A stretch of DNA of 64,000 nt, from positions 496,001 to 560,000 of the forward strand of contig NZ_KE136480.1 in NCBI RefSeq assembly GCF_000407165.1, in the 5' to 3' direction. This DNA is from Enterococcus haemoperoxidus ATCC BAA-382 (GTDB lineage: Bacteria; Bacillota; Bacilli; Lactobacillales; Enterococcaceae). Positions 55,032-62,169 of this stretch are shown here, one piece after another (within the stretch, counting starts at the first letter, position 1; each line of letters opens with the position of its first letter). The notes under the pieces are model-generated. The model saw only the letters and a program-made list of their open reading frames with translations. It ran no database searches and was not told where the DNA came from. The position numbers and the translations under genes were made by a program.

Positions 55032-55549
55032 CAGTTAGTCAATGTAGTAAGTTTCTTCCATTTACGAATTTTAGTTTGGAAATTGGTAAATGGTGCTACC
55101 GTATTGATGTGTACCCATTTGTATAAAGGCCACATCGCTTTAGTCGTGGCATAGTTTCTCTGCCCTGCTTCAAATAACTCTTGATCAGACAGTGTTTCTA
55201 GCCAGATACACACCTGATTGACAGACTCTCTCAGCATTTTTCTTTGTTCTGCGATACTGTATTTCCCATATTTTTCATAAAACGACTGATATAAGCCACC
55301 TAAATTATTCCATTTATACCCTTGCGCAGGCGTTTGGACTACTTTTCCTGCTTGTTCATCTTGCTCCCACTGAAGAATCAAGTTCACCCAGCCAAGTTGA
55401 TAAGACAAATTTTCAGAAGGCGTTTTATCTACCTCATCGATCCGTTCATTCTTTAGCGCTTCCGGCACTTGCTCAAACTCTTCATCATACTTCTCATACC
55501 TTTTTTTGATTTCATCAATCAATTCCTGTTTATTTTCGTATGTACGCAT
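55031..55549 (-). CDS. ClbS/DfsB family four-helix bundle protein
   Basis: 172 residues; family features are [20 protein letters not shown] at the start, a WVNLILQWE segment near 70, [18 protein letters not shown] (about 97-114) and a tryptophan-rich C-terminus ([29 protein letters not shown]). The family (DUF1706) includes ClbS, a cyclopropane hydrolase that protects against colibactin, and DfsB-type proteins; most members have no known substrate. Divergent from a MerR regulator, with a MerR-type promoter between. Confidence 0.88.
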   Translation of the reverse strand: MRTYENKQELIDEIKKRYEKYDEEFEQVPEALKNERIDEVDKTPSENLSYQLGWVNLILQWEQDEQAGKVVQTPAQGYKWNNLGGLYQSFYEKYGKYSIAEQRKMLRESVNQVCIWLETLSDQELFEAGQRNYATTKAMWPLYKWVHINTVAPFTNFQTKIRKWKKLTTLTN

Positions 55550-55582
55550 AAATAGACCCCTTTCGTGTTACGATCTGCTTCT

Positions 55583-55620
55583 ATTTTAAACCTTGTCATA
55601 ATGTCAAAGTCAAGTATACT
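55583..55620. promoter_or_regulatory. Divergent MerR-type promoter region with dyad operator
   Basis: For the clbS-like gene (minus): -35 TTGACT (55608-55613) and -10 TAAAAT (55583-55588) with a 19-bp spacer, the long spacing typical of MerR-activated promoters. The dyad TTGtCAT-a-ATGtCAA (55593-55607) lies inside that spacer. For merR (plus): TTGTCA (55593-55598), 16 bp, TATACT (55615-55620), so the same dyad covers its -35 and could allow autorepression. Confidence 0.75.
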
Positions 55621-55656
55621 AATAAAAAATGACTACCTATTTTAAGGAGCAAAAGA

Positions 55657-56466
55657 ATGTTTAAAATCAGCGAATTTTCTCAATTAACAAACATCAGTCC
55701 ACGTATGCTCAGACATTACGATAAACTAAATTTATTAAAACCTGAGATCATCCATCAAGAAAATAATTATCGCTACTATACAGCAGAGCAAATCAATCAA
55801 GCGAATCGAATCCTTTCGCTTAAAAATGTTGGCATCCCGCTAAAAGAAATCAAAACACTTTTAGAGAATGAAAATGACCAAACAGACTACCTAATCCATC
55901 ATCGAACATTACTTGAACGGGAATTAGCGGAAAAAAAGCTACAACTTGCTTATCTAGACTGGCTGGAAGAAAAAAAGAAGTCTCCAGAGGAAACAGGAAT
56001 GAATTATCCCATCGAAACAAAAAAAATGAACGACCTGCTCGTTCTTACTTATCGGCAAAACGTAACCTCTTACTATGAAGAAGAGCAACTTTGGCAGCAA
56101 CTTTTTGCGACTATACGAAGTGAGGATATGTCTACACTAGGTCAATCAATCGCCGTTTTTCATAAGACTACTTCGAAGAATATCGACATCGAAGTTATGG
56201 TTAGTATTCCAGAATCACTTAAGCACATCTATCCAGAGTCTAAAACCTTCTCTCCAGGATTGATTGCTTCTGTTGTAACAAACGGCTCTTACGCTTCTAT
56301 GCCGACTATTCATACCGATATGGACAACTGGTTGAACGTGAATGAGTACACACTTTCTGGAAATATCTTTAACATTTATCACTCTAGCCCAGCGAATGAG
56401 GAACGGGAAGAATGTTATATTACAGAGGTTTGTTATCCCATCGAAAAACCATTCAACCAGCACTAA
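55657..56466 (+). CDS. MerR family transcriptional regulator with GyrI-like effector domain
   Basis: 269 residues. The N-terminal MerR winged helix is FKISEFSQLTNISPRMLRHYDKLNLLKP with YRYYTAEQINQANRILSLKNVGIPL, then a coiled-coil dimer helix to about residue 112. The C-terminal part (about 115-265) looks like an effector-binding (GyrI-like/BmrR type) domain, so a small hydrophobic ligand is likely. AAGGAG precedes the ATG. It probably activates the divergent clbS-like gene. Confidence 0.88.
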   Translation: MFKISEFSQLTNISPRMLRHYDKLNLLKPEIIHQENNYRYYTAEQINQANRILSLKNVGIPLKEIKTLLENENDQTDYLIHHRTLLERELAEKKLQLAYLDWLEEKKKSPEETGMNYPIETKKMNDLLVLTYRQNVTSYYEEEQLWQQLFATIRSEDMSTLGQSIAVFHKTTSKNIDIEVMVSIPESLKHIYPESKTFSPGLIASVVTNGSYASMPTIHTDMDNWLNVNEYTLSGNIFNIYHSSPANEEREECYITEVCYPIEKPFNQH

Positions 56467-56562
56467 TATTTATCTTTCTTTTTGTTTATATTTTACTATT
56501 TTCAGTTTATAATCAATATATAGTGATAGTTAATATGGATAAACAAATGGAGGAAAATAAAC

Positions 56563-56652
56563 TTGGAACAATGGAATAAAAAGTGGCTTGTTGGTCTAAT
56601 GATACTTCCAGCAGACTTAAGGCATATCTATGGGAGGGATAAAAAATGGTAG
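56563..56652 (+). CDS. Very small gene (29 residues), overlaps the next small gene
   Basis: TTG start with GGAGGA 8 bp upstream, coding MEQWNKKWLVGLMILPADLR and nine more residues to a TAG at 56650. The stop lies inside the next small gene, whose ATG is at 56646. A promoter-like TTTATA, 17 bp, TATAAT lies about 50-80 bp upstream. It may be a real peptide or a leader that couples translation of the next gene. No similarity recognised. Confidence 0.4.
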   Translation: MEQWNKKWLVGLMILPADLRHIYGRDKKW

Positions 56653-56813
56653 AGCAGATTCGACTCGTTTATCAGACATTTATGAACATTCTCTATGTAC
56701 TATTGGACCCACTTTTAGCAGGTCTCGTTCTTTATTGTATCCTTTCAATCAATCGACAAAAAAAAGAAATAACTACATTAAAACATAAAATAAATCAGCT
56801 AGATAACAACTGA
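56646..56813 (+). CDS. Small single-helix membrane protein (55 residues)
   Basis: ATG with GGGAGGG 7 bp upstream, coding MVEQIRLVYQTFMNILYVLL, then DPLLAGLVLYCILSINRQKK and a polar helical tail ending in NQLDNN. One long hydrophobic stretch (about 8-34) interrupted by a DP pair is followed by a basic and then coiled-coil-like tail. This is the profile of a small membrane protein; I recognise no family. It lies in the 400-bp gap between merR and nagA, which otherwise appears empty. Confidence 0.6.
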   Translation: MVEQIRLVYQTFMNILYVLLDPLLAGLVLYCILSINRQKKEITTLKHKINQLDNN

Positions 56814-56869
56814 GTAACAGCACATGAGGAACCATTCATCATGCGCTTTTTTGCTATAAAAATCAGCTA

Positions 56870-58015
56870 CTACTTTACCAGTCCTTTTAAGACCGTTTTG
56901 ACTACTTTAAATTCTTCATCCAAAAGAATCAAATCAGCATCGTATCCCACAGCAATCTTCCCTAATTTCTTTTCACCTAAAATAGTAGCTGGTGTAGTTG
57001 AACCCATTTTGATTGCATCATCTAACGGAATGCCCATCTCCACACTCAATTTCAGTGCTTCATTCATCGTGACTGTGCTGGATGCTAATGTGCCGTCATT
57101 TAAGCGGGCAACGCCATTTTCAACCGTGACATGATGTCCGCCAAATTCATAAACACCATCTCCCACACCCATAGCTTGTAAAGCATCTGTGATTAAAACC
57201 ATCCCGTCTGCTCCTTTTATTTTGTGTAATAGACGGACGATTCCCGGATGTAAATGAATCCCATCAACAATTGCCTGAACACTGACCGCATCATTTTCAA
57301 GAGCTGCAGTAACCAAACCAGGTGCCCGATGATGGATCGACGGCATTGCGTTGAAACAGTGAGTTATATGTGTAGCACCTTGTTGAAAAGCAACTTGGGC
57401 TTCTTCGTATGTTGCATCAGAATGTGCAATGGCAACGACAACGTTTTTTTGTTTTAAATAGGTGATCAATTCCAAACAACCTGGTAATTCTGGTGCTACG
57501 GTAACCATTTTGATCAAATCACCTGCTCGTTCAAAAATCATGTCCATTTCTTTTAAGTCTGGATTTCTGAGATAATTCGGATTTTGCATGCCTTTTCGTT
57601 TAATGTTTAAATAAGGGCCTTCTAAATGAATACCTAAAATCTTCGCTCCTATTTCATGCCCTATAACTTCTTTGGTTCGATCGATCATTGTTAACAATGC
57701 TGCTAAATAAGAAGTGACTGACGTTACTAAAAAACCAGTAGATCCAGTTTCCAAACACTTTTTAGACACTTCTTGAATACTTTTTGTAGTGCCATCCATC
57801 ATATCAAAGTTGTTGGCTCCGTGAATATGAACATCGATCATTCCAGGAATCAGCAATTGTTTTTGGCCATTGATTCGATGATTCACGACCTCATTAGAAA
57901 AAGTGTTAGCCTCTGATGATTCTATCGCTAAAATACGTTCATTTTCTATCAGGATATCGACTAATGCTAGGCCATCTTCTTTACTGATCATTACGTTTTG
58001 AATAAGTGTTTTCAT
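56870..58015 (-). CDS. nagA: N-acetylglucosamine-6-phosphate deacetylase
   Basis: Removes acetate from GlcNAc-6-phosphate, feeding amino sugars into glycolysis or wall synthesis. 381-residue amidohydrolase with LLIPGMIDVHIHGANNFD (about 53-70, metal histidines), HLEGPYLN (about 129-136), IAHSDATYEEA, THCFNAM and VLITDALQAMGVGDG (catalytic Asp). The ATG overlaps the stop of the upstream DeoR gene by four bases, so regulator and enzyme are one unit. No nagB adjacent. Confidence 0.95.
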   Translation of the reverse strand: MKTLIQNVMISKEDGLALVDILIENERILAIESSEANTFSNEVVNHRINGQKQLLIPGMIDVHIHGANNFDMMDGTTKSIQEVSKKCLETGSTGFLVTSVTSYLAALLTMIDRTKEVIGHEIGAKILGIHLEGPYLNIKRKGMQNPNYLRNPDLKEMDMIFERAGDLIKMVTVAPELPGCLELITYLKQKNVVVAIAHSDATYEEAQVAFQQGATHITHCFNAMPSIHHRAPGLVTAALENDAVSVQAIVDGIHLHPGIVRLLHKIKGADGMVLITDALQAMGVGDGVYEFGGHHVTVENGVARLNDGTLASSTVTMNEALKLSVEMGIPLDDAIKMGSTTPATILGEKKLGKIAVGYDADLILLDEEFKVVKTVLKGLVK

Positions 58016-58782
58016 TTTTTTCCACCTTCTACAAGAATGATTTTGACTTCGTTTTTTCTTAATTGCTTCGTGATTGAATCTGGCAGTGGTTTATCTGTGA
58101 TCAACAGATCGATTTTTGCAAAATCTAATTTAAAATTGGTCGTATTTCTAACTTTAGAGCTATCGAGTACAACGCAGGTTCTTTTCGCATTTTTGATAAT
58201 GGTTTGTTTTAATTCGATGTCTTCTAATTCAGAGTAAAACAAGCCTGCGTCACTGATGCCTGATGCACCGATAAACGCGATGTCAAAATAAAAATTAGCT
58301 AATTGGGCAATCACTGATGTCCCCTTCAACAAGTGAGAGTTAGAGTTGAAGTATCCTCCTAACAGATAGACATCCTGTTTATTATTCACTTCTGTCGCTG
58401 ATATTGCATTGTCGATCGAATTGGTGACAATCAGGACATTTTCTTGGGTAAGTTCTTTTGCGATAAATTGAACAGTTGTTGAAACATCTAGCCAAATGGT
58501 TTGATTATCTGCTATTTCTTTGACTGCTTTTCGTGCAATTTGAATTTTTTCTTGGCTATGTTCAACTAAACGCTTGGAGTAATCTTCGATTTTGGTTTTA
58601 ATGATCGGCAATGCAATTCCTCCACGATATCTTTCAGCTAAACCATCATTGACGATCAGTAAGATATCTCGGCGAATGCTGTCTTTAGATATTTGGAAAT
58701 AGTCGGCTAATTCGGTTGCGTCTAGCTTTTCCTTCTCTTGTAGTAACTCTAAAATTTTTGCGATCCGTTCTTTTTGATTCAT
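58012..58782 (-). CDS. DeoR family sugar-phosphate-responsive repressor
   Basis: 256 residues: N-terminal DeoR helix-turn-helix (KLDATELADYFQISKDSIRRDILLI, about 18-42), then the DeoRC sugar-phosphate sensor domain with IWLDVSTTVQFIAKEL and GASGISDAGLFYSE. Because it is co-translated with nagA, an amino-sugar phosphate is the likely effector. Two direct repeats upstream may be its own operator. AGGAGG precedes the ATG. Confidence 0.88.
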   Translation of the reverse strand: MNQKERIAKILELLQEKEKLDATELADYFQISKDSIRRDILLIVNDGLAERYRGGIALPIIKTKIEDYSKRLVEHSQEKIQIARKAVKEIADNQTIWLDVSTTVQFIAKELTQENVLIVTNSIDNAISATEVNNKQDVYLLGGYFNSNSHLLKGTSVIAQLANFYFDIAFIGASGISDAGLFYSELEDIELKQTIIKNAKRTCVVLDSSKVRNTTNFKLDFAKIDLLITDKPLPDSITKQLRKNEVKIILVEGGKK

Positions 58783-58838
58783 ACGTTACCTCCTGATTTA
58801 TTTTGAGTATAACAAAAAAACTCCCATTTGCACATTAA

Positions 58839-58868
58839 TAAGTTTTCCCAAAAATATTTTAAGTTTTC
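58839..58868 (-). promoter_or_regulatory. Two 9-bp direct repeats upstream of the deoR-nagA unit
   Basis: GAAAACTTA occurs twice on the minus strand (58860-58868 and 58839-58847), 21 bp apart, upstream of a TATACT -10-like box near 58807. Direct repeats two turns apart are common DeoR-family operators. Confidence 0.45.
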
Positions 58869-58874
58869 GTAAGC

Positions 58875-58906
58875 AAAAAAAGACTTTTATCTAAAAAGTC
58901 TTTTTT
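58875..58906 (-). terminator. Terminator that overlaps the end of the 189-residue gene
   Basis: Stem AAAAAAGACTTTT / AAAAGTCTTTTTTT on the minus strand. The left arm is made of the last codons of the gene at 58891 and the stop codon falls in the loop. Confidence 0.8.
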
Positions 58907-59460
58907 ACAACGATATTCATTTGGCGATCGATCATGTATACAGTGGGTTTACTATAGACATAAACAAAATCATACTGCCTTCCAACTTTTTTCCTATAGA
59001 TATGTTTGGCTAGTTGTTCAATACTTTTTTCATCCTCTCCAAACACGAATATGAATAAATTATTTTCTTTGTATAGCTTATAATTACCACTTTGGAGTTT
59101 TTCAACTTTATTATCGTAAGCCTCGATTAAATTAAATAATGAATGCCAATTAGCAATTGAAATAGCAACCTTTTTCTTGGTATTATCAGGCAAAGGTAAA
59201 TTGATTCTAAGGACATCATTTCCATATCTCTCCTTAATGATTTCAAGGATTTGCTTATCGTTATGGACATTGATTTCGTCAATACTCAGCGCTTTTAGAA
59301 CACTTTCTTTCAATGATTGGGTAACTTCTACACCAATATTTTGAGTTGGATTTTGTATATCTGGTTTATCTAAAAGGATTGCTTCTTGGTATTTTTCAGG
59401 TTCTATTTTTCGAAGAATTTCCAATGCTTCCCGTTCATCTGGACGTTCCATTATGGGCAT
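58891..59460 (-). CDS. Unrecognised 189-residue protein with a possible nuclease-like motif
   Basis: Soluble protein, no signal peptide or membrane helix. I do not recognise the family. Near residues 32-48, KPDIQNPTQNIGVEVTQS has the shape of a PD-(D/E)xK core (acidic residue, short turn, then a hydrophobic strand with E-x-T), seen in many nucleases and nuclease-derived proteins, but the lysine is not obvious. The C-terminal part has strands FIFVFGEDE and YDFVYVYSKPTVYMID. Good AGGAG site, perfect -10 TATAAT upstream, and its own terminator, so it is a single-gene unit. Confidence 0.75.
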   Translation of the reverse strand: MPIMERPDEREALEILRKIEPEKYQEAILLDKPDIQNPTQNIGVEVTQSLKESVLKALSIDEINVHNDKQILEIIKERYGNDVLRINLPLPDNTKKKVAISIANWHSLFNLIEAYDNKVEKLQSGNYKLYKENNLFIFVFGEDEKSIEQLAKHIYRKKVGRQYDFVYVYSKPTVYMIDRQMNIVVKKTF

Positions 59461-59537
59461 GTGATCGCTCCTGTTCTTGCTTTGTTATAGTCACATTATA
59501 CTAAAAATTTAGATAAATCAACTCCATAAAGCAACAT

Positions 59538-59572
59538 AAAAAAGCTGAACATCTAGTTAATTTAGATGTTCA
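59538..59572 (-). terminator. Terminator of the surface protein gene
   Basis: Perfect 10-bp stem TGAACATCTA / TAGATGTTCA with 7-base loop and T6 on the minus strand, about 10 bp past the stop. Confidence 0.85.
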
Positions 59573-59580
59573 ACCAATTT

Positions 59581-60855
59581 TTATTCTCTATTCAACGATT
59601 CTTTTTTATACCAGCCAATTGCTGTTAGAAATACTAGAAATAATCCTGTAACTAAAGTCAAATTCGTACTCGAATCATTTGTTGCTGGTAATTGTTTTCC
59701 AGTTGGTTTTGTCGTACCTACAGGTTTTGTGGAAGCAATTTTATTTTCAGTGATGTTCACTTCAACCACTTGTGCTCCTTCTTCAACGTAAAACTCATAG
59801 CCTGGGTATTTTTCAGCCAATTTTTTCATCGTTTCATCAGACCAACTATACGTAAACATAACTGATGTAGTCCCAGCTTCTAATGCCGTCCATTTTCCAT
59901 CCGCATCAATCTTAATGATTGAAGGCTCCTTAATAGATGTAACAAATGAACCCGCTGTCTCTTCAATTCCTTCAATCGGTTTTACTTTGATTTGTCCAGT
60001 ATCACCGACTTTTCCATCAATAGAAGTGATATCGATTCTTGGTGTGATATTTAATGTCCCTGCCGGCTTCACTTCTACTTTTATTAGACTAGCAATAGCT
60101 CTTGTTGTAATTATACTGCCGGGATTTTTATCTTGAATCTCTTTATGTGATTCATCTGAAAGTTGGAAATCTAACACAATTTCCACCGTTCCAGTTTTTA
60201 AAGCTGTCCATTTCCCATCTGCCTCTACTGTGATAATCCCTTTAGCATTATCAGGAATATAGGCTAGATATGTTCCTTTGGGATTTGCTACTCCCCCCAT
60301 CGGAGCCACTTTAAATTGTCCTGTTTCGCCTATTTTTGCACTGATTGTTCCAACATTGAAGTTTGGAGTGATATCGACACTCTTTTCTTTTGATGCTGTC
60401 ACTTCGACAGGAACTTCCTGAATCGTATCTTTTTTGACTAGTTGGTGATCAGGATATTTTTCTTGGATTTTTTGTATTGACTCCTTGTCCCATTCAAAAT
60501 CCAATGTTGCTTTAGTTTTGCCAGATTTCAATCCTTGCCATTGACCTTGATCATTGATTGAAAGGATGCTTTGGTCAGCTATAGTCGCTTTGAACGTTCC
60601 TTTTAGATCTTTCATCCCCTCGACCTGTTCAACTTCTACTGTGCCTTTGCCGCCAACATCTGTTTTGATTTCTTTAATTTTAAATTTTGGTGTAAGATCG
60701 ATTTCCTTTTTTACTTCAGCGATTTTTGCTTCAGTTGTTTTCGTCACTTCTACTTCAGCTTCAGAGCCGTCCTCTGTAGCAAATGAAATTGTCGAAAATG
60801 ACAAACATACTGAACTAAACAAAATTCCTAACAACAAGCCTTTTATTCTTTTCAT
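59581..60855 (-). CDS. Cell-wall surface protein with three Ig-like repeats and LPATN sorting signal
   Basis: 424 residues from the ATG at 60855 (GGGAG site); the longer frame at 60888 has no site. Signal peptide about 1-27 (ISFA). Three repeats of about 115 residues follow, each with a DITP-x-F/I-x(4-6)-I start, a G(E/D)TGQ-x-KV-x-P segment and an ADGKWTALK/E-type turn, which suggests bacterial Ig-like (BIG_2-like) domains. The C-terminus is KQLPATNDSS, a hydrophobic helix (LTLVTGLFLVFLTAIGW) and YKKESLNRE: a complete sorting signal, but with LPATN where LPXTG is expected. Role unknown; adhesion is only a guess. Confidence 0.85.
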   Translation of the reverse strand: MKRIKGLLLGILFSSVCLSFSTISFATEDGSEAEVEVTKTTEAKIAEVKKEIDLTPKFKIKEIKTDVGGKGTVEVEQVEGMKDLKGTFKATIADQSILSINDQGQWQGLKSGKTKATLDFEWDKESIQKIQEKYPDHQLVKKDTIQEVPVEVTASKEKSVDITPNFNVGTISAKIGETGQFKVAPMGGVANPKGTYLAYIPDNAKGIITVEADGKWTALKTGTVEIVLDFQLSDESHKEIQDKNPGSIITTRAIASLIKVEVKPAGTLNITPRIDITSIDGKVGDTGQIKVKPIEGIEETAGSFVTSIKEPSIIKIDADGKWTALEAGTTSVMFTYSWSDETMKKLAEKYPGYEFYVEEGAQVVEVNITENKIASTKPVGTTKPTGKQLPATNDSSTNLTLVTGLFLVFLTAIGWYKKESLNRE

Positions 60856-60874
60856 TGTTACTCCCTCTATTTTC

Positions 60875-60904
60875 ATTATAATTGACACACTTTTATCTTA
60901 TCAA
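60875..60904 (-). promoter_or_regulatory. Promoter of the surface protein gene
   Basis: Minus strand -35 TTGATA (60899-60904), 18-bp spacer, perfect -10 TATAAT (60875-60880). The rest of the 358-bp gap up to 61213 shows no gene, only the inverted repeat at 61145. Confidence 0.65.
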
Positions 60905-61144
60905 ATCCTAATCATTAGAGCAATAAAAGTTTTGTACCAAAAACTGCCTTGAGCTTTTTACTTAAACTAGCCTTATATCTGCTGGCATAGTAGATTGCTA
61001 TTTTTACCCACCATTTGTGGTTATGTGTTCAATTTTTTCTTTTGCTACAAATTCTAGATTAGTCAATAAATCATAAGTCGTTGGACAAATCAATCTAACC
61101 ATTCAACCAAATGCAGCGACAAATCTTTAGTAAAAGAAGCTGTC

Positions 61145-61184
61145 ATTTTTAAAATTTGTCTATACTATGACTAATTTTAAAAAT
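61145..61184. promoter_or_regulatory. Perfect 12-bp inverted repeat upstream of the deoR-like gene
   Basis: ATTTTTAAAATT (61145-61156) and AATTTTAAAAAT (61173-61184), separated by 16 bp that contain TTGTCT and TATACT-like strings. It lies about 30 bp before the ATG at 61214 and is a likely operator for autoregulation of that gene. Confidence 0.5.
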
Positions 61185-61213
61185 GATAAGCTTAAAAAAA
61201 CAGGAGGATAAAA

Positions 61214-61983
61214 ATGAAAACTAGACAGGGCGATGTGTTTAAAAGACGGGGAAAGTTGATTGAGCGATTGACCAAAACAGAAAGTTTAACGATTAATGAA
61301 CTAGCAACACTTTTTAACGTTTCAACCGTTACGATTAGACGAGATCTTCTATTTTTAGAAAAGAAAAAAATGATCGAGCAGTTTTACGGTGGTATAAAAT
61401 TAATCCGAAACCAAGCAGTATCACAACAATCACCTCAAGAAACAAAGCCATTTCCTATTTCAGCATTTGTTGAAGAAATCACTGGTTTATTACCAAAAAA
61501 AGTACAAATTTTTATTGGCGCTGGCCTTTTTTCTACAGCTATCATTCAGACATTATCATTTCTTGAAATCAGCATTCTGACCAATGACGTTTCTGCTCTT
61601 TCCATTGATCACTCTGAGAAAAAAGCCTTGATTACAATCAGCGGTGGTGAGCTGGAAAAAAATACGCGTGCTCTTGTTGGCGATGTTGCTACCTATGCTT
61701 TTAACAAGATTGAGGCGGATTTTTGCATTATTGAAGCTGCTGGTTTTAATACACATGAAGTAACGACCACACCATTGAGTGAAACATTTGTTTATCGTAC
61801 GATGATCCAGCATACCAAAGGGCCCAAAATCGTTTATCCCCCCGCCGTTAATTCAGAGACCGTTAGCTCATTTATGATCGAACGTTTTTATTTGATATAT
61901 TATATACAGATATGTCGATTCCATCTTCCATTTTAACGAGCTATCAAGCACAAGGAATCCCCGTTAAAGTGTTATTTGAATAA
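61214..61983 (+). pseudogene. DeoR family regulator with a frameshift near the C-terminus
   Basis: N-terminal DeoR helix-turn-helix (LTINELATLFNVSTVTIRRDLLFLEKKKMIEQFYGGI) and most of the DeoRC sensor domain (FIGAGLFSTAIIQTL, LTNDVSALS, GDVATYAFNKIEADF) are intact. After MIERF the frame reads LIYYIQICRFHLPF and stops at 61936. Adding one T to the T5 run at 61885-61889 restores FLFDILYTDMSIPSSILTSY, then QAQGIPVKVLFE to a stop at 61981-61983, a normal end for the family. So about 30 C-terminal residues are lost, or there is a base-call error in the run. It lies upstream of the beta-glucoside genes and may have controlled them. Confidence 0.75.
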
Positions 61984-62169
61984 AAAAGGTATACTAGAAG
62001 GGTTAGCTTTTCTTAGGTGATTGTCAAATTGAACATAAGCTGTCATCTTGAACTTTTCATATATATTCTTTCATGAACAGTTCCTTAGATTGCATTGAAT
62101 TTATCCAAACAATCGCTTATTTCAAGACAAAGAAAACGCTTTACAAAAAAATGATCGGAGAAAATTTAT

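Noticed and set aside
62130-62146. cre site before the GH1 gene (GAAAACGCTTT)
   Set aside because: The core looks right but the flanking fixed positions fail or need an inserted base.
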